Assembly: GCA_964388085.1 (NCBI GenBank)
Contig: CAYLZW010000031.1
Coordinates: forward strand, 1 to 33,666
Origin: CAYLZW01 sp964388085
Lineage (GTDB): Bacteria > Myxococcota > UBA727 > CAYLZW01
DNA length: 33,666 bases
Direction: 5' to 3'
The notes beneath the pieces are model-generated. The model saw only the letters and a program-made list of their open reading frames with translations. It was not told the DNA's origin and searched no databases. Shown here piece after piece: positions 8,073 to 15,657 of this stretch; position 1 is the first letter of the stretch, and each line of letters starts with the position of its first letter. The position numbers and the translations under genes are program-made.

Positions 8073-8106
8073 CGAACAGGCTCGGTAAATCGACCGAGCC
8101 TGTTCG
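8073..8106 (-). terminator. Rho-independent terminator of the E3-lipB-E2 operon
   Basis: Perfect 14-base-pair stem (arms 8073-8086 and 8093-8106, CGAACAGGCTCGGT and its complement) with a six-base loop. On the minus strand the stem is followed by TTTTCG. It lies 70 bases past the E2 stop codon and before the lipoprotein genes, so it should insulate them from the operon. Confidence 0.88.
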
Positions 8107-8110
8107 AGGG

Positions 8111-8146
8111 CTGCTCGAGAGCGCTGCTCGAGAGCGCTGGTCGAGA
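8111..8146. repeat. 13-base tandem repeat
   Basis: Two perfect copies of CTGCTCGAGAGCG (8111-8123, 8124-8136) followed by a partial, one-mismatch copy, located between the E2 stop codon and its terminator. Each unit contains the palindrome GCTCGAGAGC/CTCGAG, so it may fold on the transcript. No function is evident. Confidence 0.7.
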
Positions 8147-8175
8147 AGAGCTGTATGTGTTTGTGCGCGGGGACC

Positions 8176-9540
8176 TCAGGGCTCGCTGGTCCACTCCTCG
8201 AGCGTCTTCTTGACGTCTGCCATGAAGATGTCGGCGGTGGCGCCGTCGATGAGGCGGTGATCGAAGGAGAGCGAGAGCACGCCGCGCACGCGGATGGCGA
8301 TGACGTCGCTGCCGTCGATCTCCATGACCACGGGCTGCTTGGCGATGTTGCCCATGCCGAGGATGGCGACCTGCGGCTGGTTGATGATCGGCGTGCCGAT
8401 GATGGCGCCGTAGTTGCCCGGGTTCGTGATCGTGAAGCTGCCGCCCGAGAGCTCGTCCGGCTTGATCTTCCTCGTGCGCACCCGGTTCGCGAGGTCGGTG
8501 ATGGAGTGCGCCAGGCCGCGCAGGTTCATCTGATCGGCGTGCTTGATGACCGGCACCATGAGGCCGGGCTCGGGCTGCTCGATGGCGACGGCCATGCCGA
8601 GGTGGACGTCCTTCTTGAAGACGACGTCGGTGCCGCGGATCTCCGCGTTGAGGTACGGGTGGCGCTTCAACACGAGCGCGGTCGCGGCGGCGACGAACGT
8701 CGTGTAGGTGAGGTTCACTCCCTCCTCTTGCTTGAAGCGCTCCTTGTGCTTCTTGCGCAGCTGATCGATGCGCGTGAAGTCGACCTCGAAGAACGTCGTC
8801 ACGTGCGCGCTGGTGGCCTTTGACGCCACCATGTTGCTCATGATCGCCTTGCGCATGGTCGACGCCGGCTGCACGAGCTCGCGCTCTCCGGCCGGGATGC
8901 TCACCGTCGGTGGCGAGGGCGCGCGGGCCGGCGCCTCGGCGCGGGCGGGGGCGGGCGAAGGCGTCGCCGCGGCCGGCCTTGCCCCGGCGCCGCGGGAGGC
9001 GACGTAGTCGAGCAGGTCCTTCTTGGTGACGCGCCCGTTGTTGCCGGTGCCCGGAATGGACTCGAGCTCCTGCATGCTCACGCCCTCTTCCGAGGCGATG
9101 CGGCGTACGAGCGGGGACACGAAGCGGCCCTGCGCCGTCGAGCCCGCCGGCCGAGCGTCCTCAGCACGCGCGGCCGCGCCGTTGCCCGACGGCGCCGCGC
9201 GTGGCGCCTCCTGCGCGGGAGCGGGCTTGGCGGCGGGCGCCTCTGCCTTCGGCTCGGGGGCCTTCGCGGCAGGCTTGGCGCCGCCGGCCGCCGGAGCCTC
9301 GCCCTCGGCGCCGACGTAGCCGAGCACGGTGCCGACGTCGACGGTGTCGCCCTCCTTCACGTCGATGGAGATGAGCACGCCGCTGGCGGGCGCCGGGATC
9401 TCCGCCTCTACCTTGTCGGTGGAGATGACGAGCAGGTCCTCGTCCTTCTTGACGGATTCGCCCGGCTGCTTGAGCCACTTCACGATGGTGCCTTCGGCGA
9501 TGGACTCACCGAGCTGCGGCATCACGACCTTGTCAGCCAT
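8176..9540 (-). CDS. dihydrolipoyl acyltransferase (E2) of a 2-oxoacid dehydrogenase complex
   Basis: Core enzyme of 454 residues that transfers acyl groups from lipoyl-lysine to coenzyme A. One lipoyl domain lies at residues 1-77 with lipoylated Lys43 in STDKVEAE. An Ala/Pro/Lys linker follows, then a peripheral-subunit-binding domain at about 141-180 (VSPLVRRIA through GRVTKKDLLDYV). A second Ala/Pro linker leads to the catalytic domain from about 221. The active-site motif DHRLIDG gives His428 and Asp432. The MPQLGES start and TDKVEAEIP form are typical of 2-oxoglutarate (sucB) or branched-chain E2 enzymes, but substrate cannot be decided without E1, which is absent here. Its ATG overlaps the last codons of lipB by eight bases, so translation is coupled. 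The gene is the last of the operon. Confidence 0.93.
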   Translation of the reverse strand: MADKVVMPQLGESIAEGTIVKWLKQPGESVKKDEDLLVISTDKVEAEIPAPASGVLISIDVKEGDTVDVGTVLGYVGAEGEAPAAGGAKPAAKAPEPKAEAPAAKPAPAQEAPRAAPSGNGAAARAEDARPAGSTAQGRFVSPLVRRIASEEGVSMQELESIPGTGNNGRVTKKDLLDYVASRGAGARPAAATPSPAPARAEAPARAPSPPTVSIPAGERELVQPASTMRKAIMSNMVASKATSAHVTTFFEVDFTRIDQLRKKHKERFKQEEGVNLTYTTFVAAATALVLKRHPYLNAEIRGTDVVFKKDVHLGMAVAIEQPEPGLMVPVIKHADQMNLRGLAHSITDLANRVRTRKIKPDELSGGSFTITNPGNYGAIIGTPIINQPQVAILGMGNIAKQPVVMEIDGSDVIAIRVRGVLSLSFDHRLIDGATADIFMADVKKTLEEWTSEP

Positions 9541-10306
9541 AGAACGCTCCGTCGGGGCGGGCTTCGGCCCCCGTTACAGCATGCAGAACAGCATCGAGAG
9601 ACGACGCACGAAGGGGGGCGCCGAGCGCGGCGGCGACCTCGCGCGCAACGACGGAGAGCAGGGTCTCCTCGTCGGGCAGCGAGGCGAGCTGGCGCGCGAG
9701 GCTCGTCACCCCCCGGCCCGCGAGGCCGCAGGGCACGATGCGCGAGGTGAAGCGCTCGAGCGCGATGTCGACGTTGAGCGCGAAGCCGTGCCGCGTGACG
9801 CCGTGCTTCACGCCGACGCCGATGGCGACCAGCTTCTGCGCGTCATCGGCGGCGGGATCGCCGACCCATACGCCGGTCATGCCTTCGCGGCGATGGCAGC
9901 CCTCGACGCCGAGCGCGCCGCACGCGTTCACGAGCCCACGCTCGAGCGCGCGCAGATAGCCGAGCAGATCGGCCCGCCCGTCCTCGAGGCGGCGCAAGCT
10001 GACGACGGGGTAGCCGACGAGCTGGCCCGGGCCGTGGAAGGTGACGTCGCCGCCGCGATCGGCCTCGACGAGCTCGATGGCGTCGTCGTGCAGGTCCTCG
10101 GGCGGCACCAGGAGGTGCGCCGTACCGCCGCCGCGCGTGACCGTGATGGTGGGCGCGTGCTCGAGGAGCAGGAGGTGACCAGGGCCGCTCGGCTCACGCT
10201 CCACGTCGGCGATGCGCTCGCGCATCACGCGCATGCCGTCGGCGTAGGGCAGGCCTTTGCCGAGGTGGGTGACGACGAGGGAGGGGCACTCGAGCAAGCG
10301 CTTCAT
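9533..10306 (-). CDS. lipB: octanoyltransferase LipB (lipoate biosynthesis)
   Basis: Transfers octanoyl from acyl-carrier protein to the lipoyl lysine of E2 and related domains, the first step of endogenous lipoate formation. The 257-residue length is close to the family's usual size. The RGGDVTFHGPGQLVGYP signature is at residues 84-100. The catalytic Lys158 sits in QKLVAIGVGV, and Cys193 sits in IVPCGL. HGFALNV (173-179) is also diagnostic. The ATG at 10304-10306 follows the E3 stop by two bases; the frame is open further upstream but overlaps E3. Placement between E3 and E2 puts the lipoylating enzyme directly with its substrate protein. LipA, which inserts sulphur, is not in the window. 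Confidence 0.94.
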   Translation of the reverse strand: MKRLLECPSLVVTHLGKGLPYADGMRVMRERIADVEREPSGPGHLLLLEHAPTITVTRGGGTAHLLVPPEDLHDDAIELVEADRGGDVTFHGPGQLVGYPVVSLRRLEDGRADLLGYLRALERGLVNACGALGVEGCHRREGMTGVWVGDPAADDAQKLVAIGVGVKHGVTRHGFALNVDIALERFTSRIVPCGLAGRGVTSLARQLASLPDEETLLSVVAREVAAALGAPLRASSLDAVLHAVTGAEARPDGAFYG

Positions 10307-10308
10307 GA

Positions 10309-11754
10309 TCAGCCGTGCACGGCCCGGCCAGCGGCGATGCTGGCGGCCTCCCAGATGGCCTCGTACAGCGTCGGGTGCGCGTGTACGGTGGTGGCGACGT
10401 CCTGAATGGTGGTCTCCATGGACATGGCGTAGGCGGGCTCGGCGAGCAGGTCGGTGGCGTTCGGGCCGATGATGTGCACGCCCAGGATCTCGCCGAACTT
10501 CTCGTCGACGACGAACTTCACGAAGCCGCGCCGCTTGCCGACGATCATGGACTTGGCGTTCTTGGCGAAGTCGAACTTGCCGATCTTCACCGCGTAGCCG
10601 CGCTCTCTCGCCTGCGCCTCGGTGAGGCCCGACCAGGCCACGGGGGGCTCGGAGTACACGCAGGAGGGCGTGTGGTCGTAGTTGAGCGCCGCGGGGGGCG
10701 GCACGATGCCCTGCTGCGAGGCGATGTGCTCGGCGGCGATGAGCCCCTCGGCGGACGCGATGTGCGCGAGCCACGGTGTGTTCACGCAATCGCCGATGGC
10801 GTAGATGCCCGGCTCCGCGGTCTGCATCATGCCGTCGGTCTCGATGAAGTCACCGCGGCCGAGCTTCACGCGCGTCGAGTCGAGGCCGATGCCCTGGCTG
10901 AGCGGCGGGCGCCCGACGGCGACGAGCACGATCTCGCTGTCGACCGTGTGCTTCTTGCCCTCCTGGTCCTCGAACGTCGTGGTCGCCGACTTCCCCTTGT
11001 TCGAGCCACTCGTCTCGATGCCGGACACCTTGACGTTGGTCTTGATGTCGCAGCCCTGGCGCTCGAGCTCCTTGTGCAGGAGCTTGCTGCAGTCCTCGTC
11101 GGCCGGCATGAGGATACGCGGCAGCATCTCGAGCACCGTGACCTTGGTGCCGAGGCGCTGAAACAGCGAGGCGAACTCGATGCCGATGACGCCGCCGCCG
11201 ATGACGGTGAGCGTGCCGGGGATGCGCTCCACCTCGAGGATGTGGTCCGACGACATCAGCACCTTGCCGTCGTACTTGGCGAAGGGCAGCTCGCGGGGCT
11301 TACTGCCCACGGCGAGGATGATGTTCTTCGTCTGCAGCGTGACGAATTTGCCGGCCTTGTCCTGCACGACGACCGTCTTCGGGCCCTCGAGGCGGCCGAA
11401 GCCCGCGTACACGTCGACGCTACGCGACTTCATCAGGTGCGCCACGCCGCCCGAGTTGGCCTTGACGATCTGCGCCTTGTTCTTCTGCACCTTGTCCCAC
11501 TCGACGCGCAGGCCCTCGACGGCGATGCCCATCTTGGCGCCGTCCTGGATCTCGCCGTAGAGATCGGCCGCGTGCAAGAGCGCCTTGGTCGGGATGCAGC
11601 CGCGCAGGAGGCAGGTGCCGCCGAGCGTGGCGTCCCCGAGGGTGGTGTCACGCTCGACGATGGCGGTCTTGAGCCCGAGGGCTCCCGCGCGCGCCGCGGC
11701 CACGTAGCCGCCCGGGCCGGCTCCGATCACGATGACGTCATAGCTCTCGGCCAT
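10309..11754 (-). CDS. lpdA: dihydrolipoyl dehydrogenase (E3)
   Basis: FAD-dependent disulphide oxidoreductase of 481 residues that reoxidises dihydrolipoamide with NAD+. FAD motif GAGPGGYVAA is at residues 11-20. The redox-active disulphide is Cys48-Cys53 in GGTCLLRGCIPTK; the usual form is CLNVGC, so the intervening residues are unusual while the Cys spacing is kept. The NAD motif GGGVIGIEFASLF lies mid-protein, and IYAIGDC marks the second FAD contact. The C-terminal HAHPTLYEA supplies catalytic His460 and Glu465. The ATG has AGGAG five to six bases upstream and a good promoter at 11787-11815. It is the first gene of the E3-lipB-E2 operon. Which complex it serves is not decidable here. Confidence 0.95.
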   Translation of the reverse strand: MAESYDVIVIGAGPGGYVAAARAGALGLKTAIVERDTTLGDATLGGTCLLRGCIPTKALLHAADLYGEIQDGAKMGIAVEGLRVEWDKVQKNKAQIVKANSGGVAHLMKSRSVDVYAGFGRLEGPKTVVVQDKAGKFVTLQTKNIILAVGSKPRELPFAKYDGKVLMSSDHILEVERIPGTLTVIGGGVIGIEFASLFQRLGTKVTVLEMLPRILMPADEDCSKLLHKELERQGCDIKTNVKVSGIETSGSNKGKSATTTFEDQEGKKHTVDSEIVLVAVGRPPLSQGIGLDSTRVKLGRGDFIETDGMMQTAEPGIYAIGDCVNTPWLAHIASAEGLIAAEHIASQQGIVPPPAALNYDHTPSCVYSEPPVAWSGLTEAQARERGYAVKIGKFDFAKNAKSMIVGKRRGFVKFVVDEKFGEILGVHIIGPNATDLLAEPAYAMSMETTIQDVATTVHAHPTLYEAIWEAASIAAGRAVHG

Positions 11755-11786
11755 GGGGTACTCCTGCCTCCCTCGTCGGCGTGGCT

Positions 11787-11815
11787 GCTATATGCGCCCT
11801 TTTGAGGCGGATCAA
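11787..11815 (-). promoter_or_regulatory. sigma70-like promoter of the E3-lipB-E2 operon
   Basis: On the minus strand, TTGATC (11810-11815) and TATAGC (11787-11792) are separated by exactly 17 bases; each matches four of six consensus positions. Predicted transcription start is near 11780, giving a leader of about 25 bases before the lpdA ATG. Confidence 0.55.
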
Positions 11816-11837
11816 GCAAGAGCGAAGCTCCTTGCTT
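11814..11837. promoter_or_regulatory. inverted repeat overlapping the operon -35 box
   Basis: AAGCAAGAGC, loop GAA, then GCTC-CTTGCTT: ten paired bases with one bulged C. It overlaps the lpdA -35 element at 11814-11815 and lies in the region shared with the divergent PilZ-receiver gene. On the plus strand it is followed by TCTT. It could be an operator or a leader hairpin. Confidence 0.45.
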
Positions 11838-11915
11838 TCTTGGCGTCACGGGCCCGCTTCGGCCAGACTCGGCGTACCCTCCGTCTCCTCCCTCCGCCGA
11901 GGACCTTGCGCCGGC

Positions 11916-12941
11916 ATGCCCGAGCCGAACCAGATCCAGGTCGTCTTCGCCGACAAGTACCGCTTGTGGCAGGAGCTCGTGCACGCGAGCGATCGGGAGG
12001 GCCGCGTCTTCGTCACCACCGATCAGCGCGAGGCGCCCGGCTCCCTCGTCGAGCTGCTCGTGCAGGTCAGCGGCGACGACTCACCGCTAAAGGTGCGCGC
12101 CACCGTCGAGTCCCGCCGGCCGCCGTCGCTGCGTTTTTCCCGTGGGCTGTTCTTGCGCTTGCCGCGCGACGAGGTCGAGCGCCTGCGCTCCTCGCTCGGC
12201 CTCATGCCGACCCAGCTGCAGGCGGTCGCGGGTCGTCTGGCGCGCCGCTATCCCGTGCACTGGCCGGTCGTCTTTCGCACGCCCGCGCTCCTGAAGCCCG
12301 TCGTCACGGAGGACATCTCCGCCGACGGCGTCCACGTCGAGATGCCCGAGCGGGTGCGCCGCGGCCACGTGCTCGAGCTCTCGCTGCACACGCCGCAGGG
12401 CCACGAGCTCGGGCTCGCCGGCACGGTCATGTGGACGAGCGAGACCAACCGCCGCGTCGGCCTGCAGTTCTACTTCGAGGACGAGGAGACCCGGCGCGTG
12501 TTCCGCGGCGTGCTCGAGCACGCGGTGCTGGCGGAGGCCGCCAACGGCGCCGAGGACAGCCGCAGCGAGCTGCCCACCGTGCTGCTGGCCGACGACGACC
12601 GCGACGCGCTCGATCTCGCCACGGCGACGCTCGAGAGCCGCGGCTATCGCGTCGTGCGCGCGCGCTCGGGCGAAGAGGCCCTCTCGCTGGTGCGCTCGGA
12701 GCGACCGGAGCTCGTCGTGCTCGACATCGAGGCGCCGGCCATCGGCGGCGCGAGCGTGTGCCGCGCCATCCGCGCCGACGCCGAGCTGGCCGACCTGCCG
12801 GTGCTGTTCCTGGCCGCGCTCGACGACGAGGAGCTGCGCAGACGAGCGGAAGCGGCGGGCGCCAGCGACTTCCTGCAAAAGCCCGTCGACAGCGCGCGCT
12901 TGTTGCTGCTCGCGCGCAGCTACCTGAACCGCCGGCTGTAG
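11916..12941 (+). CDS. PilZ domain - response regulator receiver protein
   Basis: Cytoplasmic regulator of 341 residues. An N-terminal beta-rich region (about 1-95) may be a degenerate PilZ-like module. A clearer PilZ domain occupies about 108-190, with RRYPVHWPVVFR and DISADGVHVE as the putative cyclic-di-GMP-binding motifs. A receiver domain follows at 221-340, with acidic Asp226/Asp227, phospho-acceptor Asp270 in VVLDIEAP and Lys322 in QKPVD. The conserved Thr/Ser switch after strand 4 is Ala300 (VLFLAALDD), so phosphorylation-coupled switching may be altered. I chose ATG 11916; longer in-frame starts back to 11781 run into the divergent promoter region. No histidine kinase is adjacent. 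It converges with purD. Binding of cyclic-di-GMP is inferred. Confidence 0.86.
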   Translation: MPEPNQIQVVFADKYRLWQELVHASDREGRVFVTTDQREAPGSLVELLVQVSGDDSPLKVRATVESRRPPSLRFSRGLFLRLPRDEVERLRSSLGLMPTQLQAVAGRLARRYPVHWPVVFRTPALLKPVVTEDISADGVHVEMPERVRRGHVLELSLHTPQGHELGLAGTVMWTSETNRRVGLQFYFEDEETRRVFRGVLEHAVLAEAANGAEDSRSELPTVLLADDDRDALDLATATLESRGYRVVRARSGEEALSLVRSERPELVVLDIEAPAIGGASVCRAIRADAELADLPVLFLAALDDEELRRRAEAAGASDFLQKPVDSARLLLLARSYLNRRL

Positions 12942-12960
12942 CCGCTCCGACCGTCCGCTC

Positions 12961-14301
12961 TCAGCGTTTGGCGACGACGCTCCGGCCGATGTCGCTGCGC
13001 TGCTGCTTGCCGGCGAAGCTGACGCGATCTGCCGCCTGGTAGGCGCGCGCGATGGCGCTCTCGAGGGTGTCCGCGCTGGCGGTGACGCTCAGCACGCGGC
13101 CGCCGGCGGTGACGAGCTGCCCGTCGCCCGTGCCCGCGGCGACGCCGGCGTAGAAGAGCTTTACGCCCCCTAGGGCAGCGGCCTCGTCGATCCCCGAGAT
13201 CACGGCGCCCTTCTTCGGCGCCTCGGGGTAGCCCTCGGCCGCGCACACCACGGTGGCCGACGGCCTGCAACGCTCGACCAGCGACGACGAGAAGGACAGC
13301 CCGCCGGGCAGGCTGCCGCCGCTCGCGACGTCGTCGAGCAAGGGCAGCAGATCGAGGCCCGTGCCGAACAGCACCGCCTGCGCCTCGGGGTCGCCGAAGC
13401 GGACGTTGAGCTCGAGCACGCGCACGTCGTCGCCGTCGATCATGAGGCCGGCGTACAAAAAGCCGCGATAGGGAGCGCCGCGCTCGTGCATGCGCGCGAG
13501 CACCGGCCGGAAGACCTCCCGCTCCACGCGCTCGAGCAAGGCCGAGGACACGCCGTGCTCACCCGTTAGCGGCGCCACGGCCCCCATGCCGCCCGTGTTC
13601 GGGCCCTTGTCGTCGTCCTGGAGGCGCTTGTGATCGCGCGCGGGCGCGAAGGCCACCGCTCGCTCCCCGTCGCAGAGCGCGATGACGCTCAGCTCGACGC
13701 CCGGCAAAAACGCCTCGATGACGACGTGTCGGGAGGCGTCGCCAAAGCGCGGCGCGGCTTTGTGGGTGCCGAGCATCTCGCGCACGGCCGCGCGCGCCAC
13801 CGCGTGGTCCTGGCACACGACGACGCCCTTGCCCGCGCACAGGCCGTCGGCCTTCACCACGGCGCGCTCGCCCGAGAGCCCGCTCAGGAAGGCGTCGGCC
13901 GCGTCCGCGTCTTCAAACAGGCCCCAGCGAGCGGTCTGTACGCCGGCCTCGTCGAGGAGGCGCTTCATATAGCTCTTCTCCCCCTCGAGGCGGGCGGCCT
14001 CGCGCACCGGCCCGAACGCGCGGATGCCCGCGGCGAGGAGCGCGTCCACGACGCCGTCCACGAGCGCCTGCTCGGGGCCGATGACGACGAGCTCCGCGCC
14101 CGTCGCGCGCGCCAGCTCGACGTAGCCGTCTACGCCGCCAGATGGCACCGGCAGGACCTCGTGCTCGAGCGCGATGCCGGCGTTGCCGGGGCACACGATG
14201 ACGCGGCGGTCTTGCCGCGGCGTGTCGCCGTCGCCGCAACGGAGCCGGTGGGCGAGGGCGTGCTCGCGCGCGCCGCTGCCGAGGATGAGGATGGTGCGCA
14301 T
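12961..14301 (-). CDS. purD: phosphoribosylamine-glycine ligase (GAR synthetase)
   Basis: ATP-grasp enzyme of 446 residues that joins glycine to 5-phosphoribosylamine in de novo purine synthesis. The start MRTILILGSGAREHALAHRL is the classic N-terminal Rossmann motif. Later landmarks are VVKADGLCAGKGVVVC (ATP-grasp lysine loop), DHKRLQDDDKGPNTGGMGA, and ELNVRFGDPEAQ for metal and ATP binding. Length is near that of E. coli PurD. It lies 36 bases downstream of a lipoprotein gene on the same strand, and its end is 19 bases from the convergent PilZ-receiver gene. No other purine gene is present nearby. Confidence 0.96.
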   Translation of the reverse strand: MRTILILGSGAREHALAHRLRCGDGDTPRQDRRVIVCPGNAGIALEHEVLPVPSGGVDGYVELARATGAELVVIGPEQALVDGVVDALLAAGIRAFGPVREAARLEGEKSYMKRLLDEAGVQTARWGLFEDADAADAFLSGLSGERAVVKADGLCAGKGVVVCQDHAVARAAVREMLGTHKAAPRFGDASRHVVIEAFLPGVELSVIALCDGERAVAFAPARDHKRLQDDDKGPNTGGMGAVAPLTGEHGVSSALLERVEREVFRPVLARMHERGAPYRGFLYAGLMIDGDDVRVLELNVRFGDPEAQAVLFGTGLDLLPLLDDVASGGSLPGGLSFSSSLVERCRPSATVVCAAEGYPEAPKKGAVISGIDEAAALGGVKLFYAGVAAGTGDGQLVTAGGRVLSVTASADTLESAIARAYQAADRVSFAGKQQRSDIGRSVVAKR

Positions 14302-14337
14302 GCGGCTCCCTCCGATCGCGCCGTCGCGCGCTGGCGC

Positions 14338-15429
14338 TCAGCGCTCGATGGCGAGGTCAAAGGAGGTGTAGGCAGTGCCTCCTCGTCCGTCACGCATGAC
14401 GAGCCATCCGTGCACGATGCCGCTCGCGGGAATGTCGTCGCCCTCGGGCGCGCTGAAGCGCACCTCCGGGCGGCGGGGCTCTCCTTCGACCGCGGGGCAA
14501 GGAGCGCCGCGCTCGGCGAACTCGCCCGCCACCACCCGCTCGTCGACGGTGGTCTCGCGGCGCAGCTTGCCGCCCGTGACGAACCACGAGAACACCGGGA
14601 TCTCGCAGCGGCGCACCTTCGTGAAGCGCTGCAGCAGCTCCTCGTCCGAGAGCTGCTGCAGCGTCGAGGGATCGTCGAGCGCGAGCCCTGCGAGATCGAT
14701 CTTGAGCGAGGAGTAGGCTTGCAGCTCGCGCGCGTCGTAGACCGGCCGCAACCAATAGGTGCCGCCGGGCTCGAGGGTGGCGACGCTGCCGCCGTCGGGA
14801 TCGTCCTTGCGCACGCTGACGCCGCTCAGCAGCGGGTTCACGTTGCGCTCGAGCTCACCCTCGTCGTTCACGCGCACGTCGAGGTCCTCGAGCCGAGGAT
14901 CGATCTGTCCGAGGGGGACCGGCGCCGCGAACACCACCACGCGCTTGAAGGCGTCCACCGAGCGGCCGCTCACGGCGCTCATGGTCACGCCGTAGTTGCG
15001 CCAGTAGCCGAGCACGGCGCCGACCAGCTTCTCGTCGGTCTCGTCCTCGGGAGCGTCCGGATCGGGCAGCGGAAAGAGCGCCGGATCGATGGTGTCGGTC
15101 AGGGGCACGCCGGCGCCGAGCTCGACCCGCACATCCGGTGACGAGCAGCGCGCCTCGTCGCCGAGGCCGTCGCCCTCTTCGTCGGGGCAGCGCCACCAGT
15201 CGGCCGTGTAGTCGCTGGCGGCGTCGAGCACGCCGTTTGGTCCGACCACAAGCGGCGTGAGCGTCACCGGCTCCCCCGGCAGCGCCTCCGGCGGATCGGC
15301 GCGGATGGCGAGCACGCGCTCGTTCGTCACGAGGTAGGCGGGATCGAACTCGGGTCCGCAGCCGACGCTGGAGGTCGTGGCCAGGGTCGCCAAGAGGAGC
15401 GCGAGGCGCGGAAGCGAGCGATGCACCAT
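14338..15429 (-). CDS. large lipoprotein of unknown function
   Basis: Protein of 363 residues from the ATG at 15427-15429, which is preceded by GGAGGGG; the open frame continues upstream without a signal peptide. The signal peptide (LPRLALLLATLATTSSVGC) ends in a probable lipidation Cys, with Ser rather than Leu at -3. The mature start has NERVLAIRADPPEALPGEPV, a beta-strand segment that recurs in uncharacterised exported proteins of this kind of bacteria and looks like an immunoglobulin-like fold. Other Cys (in WWRCPDE, EARCSS, RRCEIP, GAPCPAV) could form disulphides. The C-terminal part (SGIVHGWLVMRDGRGGTAY) is also beta-rich. I do not recognise a catalytic domain. purD follows 36 bases downstream. 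Confidence 0.8.
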   Translation of the reverse strand: MVHRSLPRLALLLATLATTSSVGCGPEFDPAYLVTNERVLAIRADPPEALPGEPVTLTPLVVGPNGVLDAASDYTADWWRCPDEEGDGLGDEARCSSPDVRVELGAGVPLTDTIDPALFPLPDPDAPEDETDEKLVGAVLGYWRNYGVTMSAVSGRSVDAFKRVVVFAAPVPLGQIDPRLEDLDVRVNDEGELERNVNPLLSGVSVRKDDPDGGSVATLEPGGTYWLRPVYDARELQAYSSLKIDLAGLALDDPSTLQQLSDEELLQRFTKVRRCEIPVFSWFVTGGKLRRETTVDERVVAGEFAERGAPCPAVEGEPRRPEVRFSAPEGDDIPASGIVHGWLVMRDGRGGTAYTSFDLAIER

Positions 15430-15500
15430 GGCCCCTCCGCTAGCACCTGCGTCGTCGAGCGAAAAGGACGCTCGCCTCAGGGCCCGCGAATGCACAAGTC

Positions 15501-15520
15501 GATCGCCCTCGCGGGCGATC
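15501..15520. other. perfect hairpin in the 228-base gap 15430-15657
   Basis: Arms GATCGCCC and GGGCGATC, loop TCGC. It lies downstream of the V4R-like gene (minus strand) and upstream of the lipoprotein gene. No T-run follows, so intrinsic termination is doubtful. A smaller stem CGAGCG/CGCTCG is at 15456-15474. I see nothing else in the gap. Confidence 0.45.
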
Positions 15521-15657
15521 CATCCCACATGCCTGCGTTGCTCGCTCCGCTGCTCGGATCCCATCCGTCGAGGATGCTCCTGCGCTGCTCCCTCACGCCT
15601 TGCCCTGTGCGCGCCTCGCCCGCGATCATGGACCCACGCAAGCGATCGGGGGGGGAG

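Noticed and set aside
6710..8260. A 516-residue open frame on the plus strand across both Cys-rich lipoproteins
   Set aside because: It is antisense to two paralogs that conserve protein sequence and Cys positions on the minus strand, and it reads through the operon terminator.
9533..10789. A longer LipB reading from 10789
   Set aside because: The extra 161 residues are antisense-like, Arg/His-rich and overlap the dihydrolipoyl dehydrogenase gene in another frame. The ATG at 10306 gives the normal LipB length and start.
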